From Blautia pseudococcoides (GTDB lineage Bacteria; Bacillota; Clostridia; Lachnospirales; Lachnospiraceae), in contig NZ_CP015405.2 in NCBI RefSeq assembly GCF_001689125.2, positions 2,137,001 to 2,201,000 on the forward strand: DNA of 64,000 nucleotides, in the 5' to 3' direction. Position numbers and translations under genes: made by a program. How positions within the stretch are numbered: the stretch's first letter is position 1; each line of letters starts with the position of its first letter. Of this stretch, positions 55,391-64,000 are shown piece by piece. The notes under the pieces were generated by a model. That model saw only the letters and a program-made list of their open reading frames with translations, ran no database searches and was not told the DNA's origin.

Positions 55391-56185
55391 TTATTTGTTT
55401 TCCTTCTGGATTCCAAAACGTTTCAGCAGGTTCTCAAACTGTTCACTCATGACGATCAGATTAAAGCCCTGGGGATTTACCACAACGCCTTTTGCCAAAG
55501 GGATTAATATTTTGTCCAGATTTTTAAATTCTACCACCACTGCCTTGAACTTTTTCTCTTTGTTGAATTTGGAAAACTCACCGGGGTCTGTAAAAATGGG
55601 CTGGAACACATCGCCATTTTTATTTTTGATATAGGGGACCTGAACGTTCTCTTCCTTACCTTCCTCCTGTTTCTCCACTGCCACCAGGAATTTGCTTTTC
55701 ACCAGGTTGGCTGCCATCTCCTCCTCCAGCTCATTTAAACTCTCCTTCTCGGACATCTCCACGCCTCTTCTGAATTCCTGCATGAAATAAATGCCCGTAA
55801 GCTGAAGCTGCGGGTTAAACAGCGGTCTCTGATTCTCCGGAAGTTGGGAAAAATCCGGTCTTTTCACAATCTCCTCCAGATCAAATGCAGTTGTACTGCC
55901 CTTTTCCACAAACACCACTTCATTGACCCCCAGTGTAAAGAGAGTGGAATAAAAGTTCAGAAAACTTTTGTTCTCCACTTTGATGGATGCTACTGGATTC
56001 TTCTGCTCCATGTATGGTTTTGCCTTTTCCTCCAAATCCTTGCTGTCTTCAAAGACCCACACCTGATCATTATATGTATCCGGATCGCAGATGATAAAAG
56101 GATTGTTGGTCCCTCTGGAAAAGAGCACATAAAATGCTTCCATCTGCTGGATTTTCTTAATTGTTTCCATTCTTACTTTGTCCAT
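55391..56185 (-). CDS. SseB-family protein
   Basis: This 264-residue protein has the SseB N-terminal pattern: MEAFYVLFSRGTNNPFIICD, KSFLNFYSTLFTLGVNEV, then the C-terminal KAVVVEFKNLDKILIPLAKG and GVVVNPQGFNLIV. The family is of uncertain role (related to enhanced-serine-sensitivity protein). It heads the six-gene operon ending with the phosphotriesterase homologue. An AGGAGAAC site precedes the ATG. Confidence 0.85.
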   Translation of the reverse strand: MDKVRMETIKKIQQMEAFYVLFSRGTNNPFIICDPDTYNDQVWVFEDSKDLEEKAKPYMEQKNPVASIKVENKSFLNFYSTLFTLGVNEVVFVEKGSTTAFDLEEIVKRPDFSQLPENQRPLFNPQLQLTGIYFMQEFRRGVEMSEKESLNELEEEMAANLVKSKFLVAVEKQEEGKEENVQVPYIKNKNGDVFQPIFTDPGEFSKFNKEKKFKAVVVEFKNLDKILIPLAKGVVVNPQGFNLIVMSEQFENLLKRFGIQKENK

Positions 56186-56384
56186 GGTTCTATGTTCTCC
56201 TGTTGTGTTATATTTTTGTAACTGGGAAGCTCCTGAACAGTTACGTGTTTTTTAACAGCAGGCTGCTGTCAGCTTTTTCTTCTTTTAGTATACACCCAAA
56301 TCCTGTTCTTGTCCTCTTAAATTTGTATTTTGCTGTCCTGCAAAGCCTCTATGGCAAGGTCAAAATACCAACACCTGACCGGTC

Positions 56385-56656
56385 TCAGCCCAAATACAGG
56401 AATCCCAAAATGCGGATGCCATCATTCCCGCAGCCCTTTTTCCCGTGCAGTGGACAGGGATAAGAACAGGAATCTCCATGTGACTCAAAATCCGTGCGGT
56501 ATGGTATATTTCCGATCACCCAGAAACCGGGCGCTATCTCCCTGTCTTCACTCTGCCCGGTATCCATCAAAAATTTTCTGTTACGCTCCTCCATGACAAC
56601 GGACAGCCCATGTTCTGCCAAAAGTCCCTGCCTGTAATATACCTTCCCCTTGCTTC
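56385..56656 (-). pseudogene. Remnant of a metallo-beta-lactamase-fold hydrolase
   Basis: Below 56656 the minus strand encodes LLAEHGLSVVMEE and KFLMDTGQSED, which match the start of MBL-fold proteins of the dihydropterin-AMP-lyase-like group. It then jumps to PGFWVIGNIPYRTDFE, which in that group belongs ~150 residues later. The N-terminal strand and the His-rich metal site are missing. The tail (HGDSCSYPCPLHG onward) does not fit. An internal deletion plus frame damage is the simplest explanation. The surrounding 56186-56384 and 56657-56677 hold nothing else I can support. Confidence 0.72.
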
Positions 56657-56677
56657 AAAACGGTAATGCAGGTACCT

Positions 56678-57541
56678 TTACTGCAAGGAGAGCATGGGGA
56701 AGGTCTGGAATCCGTATTCTGCCTCCCCGTTATCCCATTTTGCCTTCACGCTGTAAATATAGCCCGGTTCTGCCTGTAAAACACTGCCTTCTTCCTCTTT
56801 TGTGACCGTTACAGCCTCACCGTGCTGTTCTGCCTCGGATACCTCTGTCTGTGCCTGCATAGAGGATTCATAGCGTGTCACGGTTATCTCTTCCGGTTCC
56901 TTTGAGAAAATAAGTTTCACATCCGTGTGCTCCGGTATTTTTATCTCCTCATATTCGTCCCACTGCAGAATAAATGCCGCATCTGTTGTTTCGCTAACGG
57001 TCTCACCAGCCTCATTCTCGTATTCCCAGCGGTATCCGCCTGTGGTGTTCACAGCGGCGGTAACGACGGCCTGAGGCTGGCTGTATTCCAGGTTTAAAAA
57101 CGGCAGAGCGGAAGCCTCTTCCTGGTAGCTGAATTGTTTTAAAAGTTCCCCGTATTGTTCCAGAAGCTCCTGGTTCTGCTCTTGGATCCGCACAATTTTG
57201 GTAATGCCCGGATACTGTCCCGGATAAGACATGGTCATAATACCGTTGCCGTAGATTTTTACCACATCGCCATTCTCCAATTCCCACGGTTCCAGTTTCT
57301 CTCCCTGTTCGTCTGTAATACTGCCTTCAAGCGGTCCCGTGAACGGGGTTTGGTTCCGGGTATCCACAAACAGATAATTTCCCACTGTCTCACCGCTGCC
57401 GTCCCGTAAAAACAAAGCTTCAAGGGCTGTATCCTCTGCCTCTTTCTCTCTTTTTTCCTTCCCGATCCAGAAAACCGAAACAGCCGCAGCAGCAGCCAGT
57501 ACACCTATCACTGCAATTACAACGATCGTCTTTTTTTTCAT
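56678..57541 (-). CDS. Membrane-anchored exported protein of unknown function
   Basis: This 287-residue protein has a Lys-start N-terminal signal anchor (IVVIAVIGVLAAAAAVSVFW) followed by an acidic external region. A first beta domain (~45-120; LFVDTRNQTPFTGPLEGSIT, NGDVVKIYGNGIMTMSYPG) resembles the DUF3221-like OB fold seen in anchored Lachnospiraceae proteins, and a second Ig-like stretch has repeated Tyr/Trp/Glu. I do not recognise a named family. It follows the methylaspartate operon by ~180 bp and may not be part of it. Confidence 0.7.
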   Translation of the reverse strand: MKKKTIVVIAVIGVLAAAAAVSVFWIGKEKREKEAEDTALEALFLRDGSGETVGNYLFVDTRNQTPFTGPLEGSITDEQGEKLEPWELENGDVVKIYGNGIMTMSYPGQYPGITKIVRIQEQNQELLEQYGELLKQFSYQEEASALPFLNLEYSQPQAVVTAAVNTTGGYRWEYENEAGETVSETTDAAFILQWDEYEEIKIPEHTDVKLIFSKEPEEITVTRYESSMQAQTEVSEAEQHGEAVTVTKEEEGSVLQAEPGYIYSVKAKWDNGEAEYGFQTFPMLSLQ

Positions 57542-57724
57542 GGCGTTTTCCTTTCCTGTTTATATTTCATATTATACCCTAAGTTTCCGTTTATTCCAAT
57601 GACAGATATAACCATAAAAAGCACAAAGCCCGCAGTGCCAGATTTCCTTCACTTCCTGGGTCAAAACGGTAATAAAAATACAGCGGATAGAGAGAGGTTC
57701 TCTTCCGCTGCACTTATGAGTTGT

Positions 57725-58261
57725 TTATTTACATACTTCTTCGTAAAGATTCCTTCCCTGGGAATCAATGACTACAATAACAGGGAACTTTTCCACTTGA
57801 AGCCTTCGGATGGCCTCTGTGCCCAGATCGTCATATGCAATGACTTCAGCCTTCTTGATGCATTTTGACAGAAGGGCACCTGCCCCTCCCACGGCTGCAA
57901 AGAATACGGCGCCGTTTCTGACAATGGCATCCGTAACCTCTTTTTTTCTTTTTCCCTTGCCAATCATGCCTGTGAGACCCAGGTCAAGAAGCCTGGGGGC
58001 GTATTTATCCATACGGCTGGCTGTAGTGGGGCCTGCGGAACCGATAGGGCGGCCCTCCCGCGCGGGTGTGGGACCCATATAATAGATCACATTGCCCTCC
58101 ATCTCAATGGGAAGCTTCTCCCCTCTGTTAAGGGCCTCATCCATGCGGAGATGGGCCGCGTCCCTTGCCGTGTAAATGGTGCCTGTAATGTACACATAAT
58201 CGCCTGCCTGAAGCGTCTTTACTTCCTCCCTGTCAAGCGGTGCGTTCAAATATCTATCCAT
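57725..58261 (-). CDS. Fe-S hydro-lyase beta subunit (class I fumarase/mesaconase type)
   Basis: This 178-residue C-terminal-type subunit of the fumarase/tartrate dehydratase family has the swivelling-domain motifs YYMGPTPAREGRPIGSAGPT and GAGALLSKCIKKAEVIAYDD. It works with the alpha subunit encoded next to it. Because the pair follows mutL-mutE-mal, the likely reaction is hydration of mesaconate to citramalate; fumarate activity is also possible, as class I fumarases accept both. Confidence 0.9.
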   Translation of the reverse strand: MDRYLNAPLDREEVKTLQAGDYVYITGTIYTARDAAHLRMDEALNRGEKLPIEMEGNVIYYMGPTPAREGRPIGSAGPTTASRMDKYAPRLLDLGLTGMIGKGKRKKEVTDAIVRNGAVFFAAVGGAGALLSKCIKKAEVIAYDDLGTEAIRRLQVEKFPVIVVIDSQGRNLYEEVCK

Positions 58262-58365
58262 GACGGAACCTCCTAGTCATTATTCATTGCCACTGTCCCG
58301 ATCGTTTTCCCTAAAGGGGATGCTGCGCTGCGCGCGGCAAGATCCGGGCCTTGGCAGCCCCAAAA

Positions 58366-59211
58366 TCAGATTGCCCTTACAATATGCCTGTTTACATGAC
58401 AGCAGATATTCACCGCCACAGGCAGGCCTGCAATGTGAGTGGCATAGGTATTGATGTTCACCGCAAGTGCTGTGGTGTCACCGCCAAGCCCTGCAGGTCC
58501 CAGGCCAATTTCATTGATCTTTGCCAGCAGTTCTTCTTCCAGTTCCCTGATATGTTCCAGTTCCGAACGGGTCCCCACCTCTCTTGTGAGAGCTTTCTTT
58601 GCCAGAATGGCTGCCTTCTCAAAAGTGCCGCCAATACCCACGCCCACAACTACAGGCGGACATGCATTTGGCCCGGCTTCTCTCACAGCGCTGACAATAA
58701 CATCCTTCACACCTTCCACGCCGTCCGCAGGTTTCAGCATATAGATTTTGCTCATATTCTCACTGCCAAAGCCTTTGGGTGCCACGGTGATCTCCACCCG
58801 GTCTCCCGGCACCAGCTCATAATGGATAATGGCAGGGGTATTGTCCTTTGTGTTTACTCGGAGAAGCGGGTCTCCCACTACGGATTTGCGCAGGTATCCC
58901 TCCTCATATCCTCTGCGGACCCCTTCATTCACAGCCTCTTCCACACTGCCGCCTTCAAAATGGACATCCTGGCCGATTTTTAAGAAAACCACCGCCATGC
59001 CTGTGTCCTGACAGATGGGGATCATATCCTTGCCCGCAATATCCAGATTTTCCAATAACTGTCCCAAAATCTGTTTTGCCAGCGGTTTTGTCTCTTTTGC
59101 ACAGGCAGTTTTCATTGCCTTGTCCATATCCGGGGCAAGATAGTGATTGGCCTGAATACACATCTCTTTGATGTTATCTGTTAAAAGTTCAACGTTTACA
59201 CTACGAACCAT
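58366..59211 (-). CDS. Fe-S hydro-lyase alpha subunit (class I fumarase/mesaconase type)
   Basis: This 281-residue catalytic subunit binds a [4Fe-4S] cluster through three cysteines, probably in PICQDTGMAV, NACPPVVVG and VNICCH. LGLGGDTTAL-type sequence is seen as PAGLGGDTTALAVNI. I chose ATG 59211 (MVRSVNV) behind GGAGGAG. It lies between the P-loop gene and the beta subunit and completes the glutamate-methylaspartate-mesaconate-citramalate route. Confidence 0.92.
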   Translation of the reverse strand: MVRSVNVELLTDNIKEMCIQANHYLAPDMDKAMKTACAKETKPLAKQILGQLLENLDIAGKDMIPICQDTGMAVVFLKIGQDVHFEGGSVEEAVNEGVRRGYEEGYLRKSVVGDPLLRVNTKDNTPAIIHYELVPGDRVEITVAPKGFGSENMSKIYMLKPADGVEGVKDVIVSAVREAGPNACPPVVVGVGIGGTFEKAAILAKKALTREVGTRSELEHIRELEEELLAKINEIGLGPAGLGGDTTALAVNINTYATHIAGLPVAVNICCHVNRHIVRAI

Positions 59212-59243
59212 GCCTTTCTCCTCCAAATCTTATTGCTTCCAGC

Positions 59244-60182
59244 TCAGCTCAACTGCTGCTTTACGTCAATGCGGTTAAAGTCTGACAAGTCCTCAGACCT
59301 GTGCTTACCGATCAGTCCCACCAGCATGTAATACCCGGTTCTGGGGTCAATGGGAAAGTCTTTTACCAGGGTGAAATCTTCTATCTTTCCTGTGCTGGAC
59401 ACATGCATCCGCGGCCCCAGGCATTCCAGGACCATCTCGCCGATCTGCACGTGGTTCTCATCATAGTAAGATACGGATAAATCCTGTTTTACCGCGTCCT
59501 TCACTTTTTTCTCCAGCTCATATAAGTCCACATCCGGTTTTTCCTCAAACTCCAGCACGAACCCATGGCGCACGTCGGAGCGGGGGCCGTCCTGGGCGTA
59601 TCCGTCACCCATGTAATACACACACAAGTCCTCCAGGGTGTGGGCCATCTTTCTGTATTTTACGGATTTGTGCACAATGTTGGCTATGTTCTCCGGCAGG
59701 GGGCCGAACATATTGGGCCTGGTGATGATGATCTCCTCGCCGATTCCCACAAGCAGGTCCGCGTTTCTGTGGAGCAAAGGATAGATCAGGTCAAAATGCT
59801 CCACAATAACCTGCTTTCCGTGATTGGCTGCATCCAGGATCGTGTCCGCCAGCACATGCATCTGGGTAAATGCCGACTCAAAACGGATGTCCAGATGATA
59901 GGTGTGGGGGGAAAACGGGTCCGTCAGATCCTCATGCAGAAGGGGCAGTGGCCTGATGTTCACGCCCTCATCGTCATTAGTCAGGTCAATACCGGGAAAC
60001 ATACCTTTGATGAGCAGGCTCTTGCCCGCCCCGGCATCTCCAATGATCCCTATAATATGGTCAAAAGGGCTTAAATACATCTGGCTGAGCTGCATTCCCA
60101 AATCCGCCATTCTCCGGTTTCCTCTGGGTGCAAAATAAAAGCTGTACAGGTTTCCTTCCTGCATCTGTTTTGAATATGCCAT
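59244..60182 (-). CDS. P-loop protein of the glutamate mutase cluster, unknown role
   Basis: The protein has 312 residues. A Walker A motif GIIGDAGAGKSLL lies at ~45-57 after a short beta segment. An Asp-rich stretch (IDLTNDDEGVNIRP) may be the switch or nucleotide-contact region, and VIVEHFDLIYPLL lies where a Walker B strand would be. The last ~110 residues (from HGFVLEFEEKPDVDLYELE) form a separate alpha/beta domain with MVLECLGPRMHVSSTG. I chose ATG 60182 (MAYSKQ) after GGGAAGG. It sits between mal and the Fe-S hydratase, so it may assist cofactor loading or repair of B12 or Fe-S enzymes; this is inference only. Confidence 0.72.
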   Translation of the reverse strand: MAYSKQMQEGNLYSFYFAPRGNRRMADLGMQLSQMYLSPFDHIIGIIGDAGAGKSLLIKGMFPGIDLTNDDEGVNIRPLPLLHEDLTDPFSPHTYHLDIRFESAFTQMHVLADTILDAANHGKQVIVEHFDLIYPLLHRNADLLVGIGEEIIITRPNMFGPLPENIANIVHKSVKYRKMAHTLEDLCVYYMGDGYAQDGPRSDVRHGFVLEFEEKPDVDLYELEKKVKDAVKQDLSVSYYDENHVQIGEMVLECLGPRMHVSSTGKIEDFTLVKDFPIDPRTGYYMLVGLIGKHRSEDLSDFNRIDVKQQLS

Positions 60183-60275
60183 AGACTTTTCCTTCCCAAA
60201 ATGCTGAAACAGCCGGACCATTTGGCTGGCATAAGCCCGTCAAATGGTCTGGCATGTAAAAAAGGTTTCATTTAA

Positions 60276-61526
60276 TTATCTTGCTTTTTTTGCATTTCTC
60301 AGTGCAATGATCCTCTGCATTTCATTATAGACGATCATGTAACCCTCGTCAACACCCATACCCGGTTTTGCAAGGATCTGATCCGGTTTGGTGGCCATAG
60401 CGCAGTTCACGCAGACCTGTGCGGAACGGTCTGTCTCATTGCAGGTACCGCCCTGGTATGCGCCGAAGCCTTTTTCCTTACAGTAGAGAACAGCTTCCAC
60501 AATGTTGTTGATGCCGCCAAGGTCAGGTGTTTTGATCTGAGCCATATGGCCTGCTTTATTGTCTGCAAAGTATTTGACATCCTCCAGGGTGTTGCACCAT
60601 TCATCGGCAACCAGCTCCACGTCAATGCCTCTTCTGTCCACTTCTTCTCTCAGGCCTTTTAAGCAGAGCATCTGTTTTTCTCTCTCCTCTGCGTCCATAG
60701 GTCCTTCGATCCTCAGATGGAACGGTTTTGCAGCCTCCTCCAGCTCTGCCAGATAATCTGCCATAGCTGTATAGTTGTCCACGCCGAAGACAGCGCCGAT
60801 GGTGCCGTATACGTCAATGTGGAATACGGGCATGTAATTCTCGTCATTGCGCAGCTTCAGCACACGGTCACTGAGCCACTTTACATACTCTTTTAAGAGT
60901 TCGCCGTGTTCGCCCAGCTTTGTCTTCACGTTATTGATCAGGGCATGAGGCATAACCGCAGCCCCCTTTAAGATCATCTTGTCAGAGTTGTCATATCTGT
61001 TGTCGCCTGACTGGGTGAAGATGGGAACCGGCTCCTCGGATACTGTGGTGCCGTACTCATCTGCCACCACCTCACACATAAGTCTGTTGGAGGATTTTGC
61101 AACCGCGTCCAGGATAGCCTGGCTCACACCGTAACGGATGGCTGTGTGCAGCCTTTTTCCGTCTACCTGCAGGTTTTCCAGCATTGCACAGAGGTCTTTA
61201 AAGCTGTCCGCTTCCCTGCCTGCCAGTTCCGGTTTGATGTATTTTTCAATGATCGGGATAAAGTCCTCTGCTAAGAACAGTGGGTCTCTTCCGCCTGCAC
61301 CGGAATACTGAACAGCCGCACAGTCTCCCCATGCGATCTGTCCGTCCTCCAGGATCAGCATGACAGAGATCGCTTCCCCTGCCTGTCTTACAGATTTGAA
61401 TCCAGGTGTCACAGTTTCGCCAAAGTATGCGGAACCGTCTGCTACAGCACCCTTTTTGATCGCTCTCTGGTCGTCAAAGAAAAAACCTGTTCTTGCTTTG
61501 GAACAAACAACATCTATAATTTTCAT
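60276..61526 (-). CDS. mal: Methylaspartate ammonia-lyase
   Basis: This 416-residue enolase-superfamily enzyme removes ammonia from (2S,3S)-3-methylaspartate to give mesaconate. Active-site residues are visible: His194 in VMPHALINN, Mg ligands Asp238 (FHIDVYG), Glu274 (RIEGPM) and Asp308 (VADEW), and the catalytic Lys332 in QIKTPDLGG. Length and order match the Clostridium tetanomorphum enzyme. It is the third gene of the operon after mutL and mutE. Confidence 0.96.
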   Translation of the reverse strand: MKIIDVVCSKARTGFFFDDQRAIKKGAVADGSAYFGETVTPGFKSVRQAGEAISVMLILEDGQIAWGDCAAVQYSGAGGRDPLFLAEDFIPIIEKYIKPELAGREADSFKDLCAMLENLQVDGKRLHTAIRYGVSQAILDAVAKSSNRLMCEVVADEYGTTVSEEPVPIFTQSGDNRYDNSDKMILKGAAVMPHALINNVKTKLGEHGELLKEYVKWLSDRVLKLRNDENYMPVFHIDVYGTIGAVFGVDNYTAMADYLAELEEAAKPFHLRIEGPMDAEEREKQMLCLKGLREEVDRRGIDVELVADEWCNTLEDVKYFADNKAGHMAQIKTPDLGGINNIVEAVLYCKEKGFGAYQGGTCNETDRSAQVCVNCAMATKPDQILAKPGMGVDEGYMIVYNEMQRIIALRNAKKAR

Positions 61527-61583
61527 GATACACTTCTCCTATTATTGTGATTTTCTGGTTATGAGCCGCAGTCCTGATTTATC

Positions 61584-63032
61584 TTATTTCGGTTTTCCAA
61601 CCAGTCTGCCTTTGCTGATCGCATATACATCATCGATAACCATCTGGAAGGATGCTTTTCTCTTCTCCATTTTTGCCCTGTGCTCGATCTTGCCCTGGTT
61701 AAAGTCTTTAAGCTCTCTTGGCAGCGGCACGTTGGCTACGTTCAGGTAACGCACAGCGCCTTCAAAATCACGGGCCGGCAGCATTTTGCCTGCATTGTAC
61801 TTGCTGGGTGCGAAGGGAATATCCAGCACGCCTGCTTTTACTCCGCGGATAGCGCCAAGTGCCAGGTCGCCCATGCCAAGTTCAAAGCACTTGTCCACGA
61901 TCGCACAGGTCTCCCCCTTGATAATGGCTTTTTCAAGCTCTAAGGCAGAGCTCTTCAGTTCCTGGTCTGCCAGCAGGGAGATGGCCTGTTTTGTACAGCG
62001 AAGCCCCTGTGCATTGGCCTCCATTGTGGGAACGCCCATTGCCTCGTGAGGTGTCTTAACAATAACTTTTGTGGCTTTTGCCAGTGCTGCCACGGAGCTT
62101 CCCCAGGAGATTACCGCAAATGCCTTGGACTCATCCTGCGGGAAACCGCCCATCCACTGATGGAGTACAGAGGTAACGGTCACATCCTCATAGCCGTATT
62201 TATCCAGGTACTCCTCTGTCAGCTCCTCCAGAACCCTTAAAGCCGCAACGTCCTGTACCAGGTTACCGCACTGGCCGTAGCCAACGGTCACATTCTTTAC
62301 GCCCTGCTCTGCCGCAAGCATGGCCTCAATGATCGCCACTGCATTGGACATGGAAGGCGGAACCAGTGTTCCGGTCAATGGTCCGTAAGGCTCACGGTTG
62401 ATGGAAACGCCTGCCTCCTCATAAATACCGGTCAGACGGTCCACATACATCCAGTCATAGATGGTCCTCTCCAGGGGCACATCCTTTGCGTAAGGAATAT
62501 TGTAGGAGATACCGCCTCCTTCATAGCTGGTGAATCCGCCTGCATAGCAGATCTCTGTCAGCAGTCTGGCATCCGGTGTGCCGTGGCGTACCTGTACCGG
62601 GGTATCCAGATTTTCAATGATGGAACGGCAGCCGAATACGCCGTGGTTTACAGCCGGAAAACCGTTCAGCATGGATTTCTGTGTGTGGATAGATTCCTTG
62701 ATCCCCACTTCAGCCTCCTCGTACCGGTTCTGACGGGTATAGGAGTCAATGGTGGTCGGCAGTAAATCTGATTCGCCTTTGTCCTGTAAATACTGAAGCA
62801 GTTTGATATGTTCGTCGATCAATGCTACACCGGCTCTTGGCTGGATCAATGTCTTTCTCTCTTTTTTGGCATTTGCCAGTTTCCGTGAAAAGCTCTTGCT
62901 CTCTGGCATGGCTTTATGGTAATCAACAGCTTCCTGGAAATTTACTTCTTTTCCGGTAGGCCACTGTTCCATAACCTCTTTCCGTATTCCATAGAACTCA
63001 TCATCAGATAATTTCTTATTCCTTATGTCCAT
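61584..63032 (-). CDS. glmE: Glutamate mutase epsilon (catalytic) subunit
   Basis: This 482-residue TIM-barrel subunit of adenosylcobalamin-dependent glutamate mutase converts L-glutamate to (2S,3S)-3-methylaspartate with the B12-binding sigma subunit (GlmS), which should lie beyond base 64000. Typical segments are [34 protein letters not shown] and [17 protein letters not shown] chose ATG 63032 (MDIRNKK), 14 bp inside the end of mutL, behind AAGGAG; a TTG start three codons up is unlikely. Confidence 0.96.
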   Translation of the reverse strand: MDIRNKKLSDDEFYGIRKEVMEQWPTGKEVNFQEAVDYHKAMPESKSFSRKLANAKKERKTLIQPRAGVALIDEHIKLLQYLQDKGESDLLPTTIDSYTRQNRYEEAEVGIKESIHTQKSMLNGFPAVNHGVFGCRSIIENLDTPVQVRHGTPDARLLTEICYAGGFTSYEGGGISYNIPYAKDVPLERTIYDWMYVDRLTGIYEEAGVSINREPYGPLTGTLVPPSMSNAVAIIEAMLAAEQGVKNVTVGYGQCGNLVQDVAALRVLEELTEEYLDKYGYEDVTVTSVLHQWMGGFPQDESKAFAVISWGSSVAALAKATKVIVKTPHEAMGVPTMEANAQGLRCTKQAISLLADQELKSSALELEKAIIKGETCAIVDKCFELGMGDLALGAIRGVKAGVLDIPFAPSKYNAGKMLPARDFEGAVRYLNVANVPLPRELKDFNQGKIEHRAKMEKRKASFQMVIDDVYAISKGRLVGKPK

Positions 63033-64000
63033 AATAAGCAATCTCCTTCTTCATGATTTCCAGAGCAGCCTGTGGGTACTGTTTTGAGAGCAGTCCCATG
63101 GCAGCCAGGATATACTTTCTATCCACTAAGATTTCCGCCTTCTCCGGCCTTAATGAGGCAGGATTGCTTTCATCATATAGTGCGTGCTCTGCAATTTCTT
63201 CCGTATGTTTTGCGTGGATCAGTGCGCCCCCCGTAACTACCACATATTTTACCCGGCGCAGATCCTTTCCGCTCTGGACATAGGTCAGACCGCAGGGGGT
63301 ATAGACCTGTTCCAGAGAACCGGCATGACGGGCAACCGCGGTCTCCACGGCAGCACATGCCAGTGCATAGTCCATTTTTTCCATCTCTTCGCTGTCAGGT
63401 ATGTAATCCGTATGGTGCTCCAGGTAGTCCACAAGCTCGTTTACCTTGTTCCGGGCAAGTCCCGAAATCTTTGCCAGCTTTCTGTCTCCCGCTGCCTCCA
63501 TGATGCCCCTGACGCTGTAACGCATTCCAATGTCACCCTCAACGGTACGCTTGGTGTAAGGCTCCTGCAGTCCTTTGATGACTGTCATGGTATTGGCCGG
63601 ACTTCCGTCAGCAACAGAATATACATCTGTGGTGGCACCGCCCAGATCCACACCTACCAGTTCCCCGATCCCCGGTATCTCGTCCCAGCCGTCTGAGAGA
63701 AGCTCCATGGCTGTCAGCATGGCCGACGGGGTGGGCATGATAATGCCGGACATCAGATCCATGGCCTGGGTCAGTCCTTTTCCCTGCACAATACGGTTCA
63801 GGAAAATTTCCCGTATCTGCTTCTGGGTCGGTTCAATATTTAACTCACCCAGCCTTGGCATTACGTTTTCGCAGATATAGGTGGTCCTTCCCTCCAGGAT
63901 CTCCTGACAGTCGTCCGCACAGCAGCGGTTGCCCGCGATCACGATCGGGCAGTCATAACTGAGTCCGGCAAGCATCTTTGCATTGTACAGGATGCATTCC
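63016..64000 (-). CDS. glmL: MutL/GlmL, glutamate mutase reactivating ATPase (C-terminal part, cut by window edge)
   Basis: The visible 328 residues belong to the ASKHA-fold protein that accompanies glutamate mutase and is thought to restore or chaperone the B12 enzyme. [16 protein letters not shown] is the phosphate loop of the second half, and [13 protein letters not shown] is the adenosine-binding motif. The N-terminus lies beyond base 64000. Its stop overlaps the glmE start region by 17 bp, so translation is coupled. Confidence 0.93.
   Translation of the reverse strand, partial: ECILYNAKMLAGLSYDCPIVIAGNRCCADDCQEILEGRTTYICENVMPRLGELNIEPTQKQIREIFLNRIVQGKGLTQAMDLMSGIIMPTPSAMLTAMELLSDGWDEIPGIGELVGVDLGGATTDVYSVADGSPANTMTVIKGLQEPYTKRTVEGDIGMRYSVRGIMEAAGDRKLAKISGLARNKVNELVDYLEHHTDYIPDSEEMEKMDYALACAAVETAVARHAGSLEQVYTPCGLTYVQSGKDLRRVKYVVVTGGALIHAKHTEEIAEHALYDESNPASLRPEKAEILVDRKYILAAMGLLSKQYPQAALEIMKKEIAYYGHKE

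Noticed and set aside
1..64000. CRISPR arrays, tRNA or rRNA genes, phage genes
   Set aside because: No spaced direct repeats, no CCA-ended cloverleaf or rRNA-like stretches and no structural phage proteins were seen on reading both strands.

Overview
The window looks like chromosomal DNA of an anaerobic, low-to-moderate-GC Firmicute, most probably a gut Lachnospiraceae or a close relative. This is inferred from gene content and style: a glutamate-mutase (methylaspartate) fermentation cluster, the SsnA/YgfK pair tied to selenium-dependent purine catabolism, a tryptophan T-box, a CIRCE operator, strong AGGAGG-type ribosome binding sites, lipoprotein solute-binding proteins and many short operons ended by hairpin terminators. 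I see no rRNA, tRNA, CRISPR, phage or insertion sequence. The window is cut at both ends inside genes: ygfK at base 1 and the glutamate mutase activator mutL/glmL at base 64000.

Layout. 1-1840: ssnA-ygfK. 2111-5593: a PaaI-type thioesterase translationally coupled to a PTS EIIC-EAL fusion, then truA. 5685-7581: a tryptophan T-box controlling a stand-alone TrpB2. 7602-9903: a MATE exporter with its TetR regulator and a 52-bp palindromic promoter-operator. 9910-13297: nucleoside catabolism (udp-cdd-deoB-add). 13494-15134: a CPA-type antiporter. 15175-21567: a sugar ABC transporter plus a GH2 glycosidase under an ArsR-type regulator, with an array of repeated operator-like sites and a G10 frameshift in the binding-protein gene. 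21662-25978: an AGCS symporter, class II aldolase and a PPi-type phosphofructokinase. 26036-30650: a TetR regulator and an RND exporter with a ~295-residue coiled-coil insertion. 31062-36822: an oligopeptide/dipeptide ABC operon (A-B-C-D-F). 37546-40813: an Rpn-family nuclease, two small proteins and an Fe-S aldo/keto reductase. 41344-43806: a P-type ATPase. 43926-46785: lon under a CIRCE element, with a divergent HxlR regulator. 46794-49628: a tocopherol-cyclase-like protein and an ABC-F ATPase. 50027-56185: a tight operon of SseB, amidohydrolase, PHP, homoserine dehydrogenase, AlaX-type editing protein and a phosphotriesterase-like enzyme. 56385-57541: a metallo-beta-lactamase-fold remnant and an anchored exported protein. 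57725-64000: the methylaspartate pathway (mutL, mutE, mal, an unexplained P-loop protein, and the two Fe-S hydratase subunits).

How the genes work together. The right end turns glutamate into methylaspartate, mesaconate and presumably citramalate. The nucleoside operon feeds ribose/deoxyribose phosphates and free bases into metabolism, and the ssnA-ygfK end suggests further purine use. The fba and PPi-PFK genes are divergent glycolytic genes sharing one intergenic region. Several transporters sit beside their own repressors (TetR-MATE, TetR-RND, ArsR-sugar ABC), and the likely operators can be read directly.

Most worth following up: the coiled-coil hairpin in the RND pump at the place of the TolC-docking domain; the EIIC-EAL fusion as a possible sugar-to-c-di-GMP sensor; the P-loop protein of unknown role inside the glutamate-mutase cluster; the helically phased operator array at 20278-20494; the G10 tract; and the palindrome at 9847-9898 that can be terminator, promoter and operator together.
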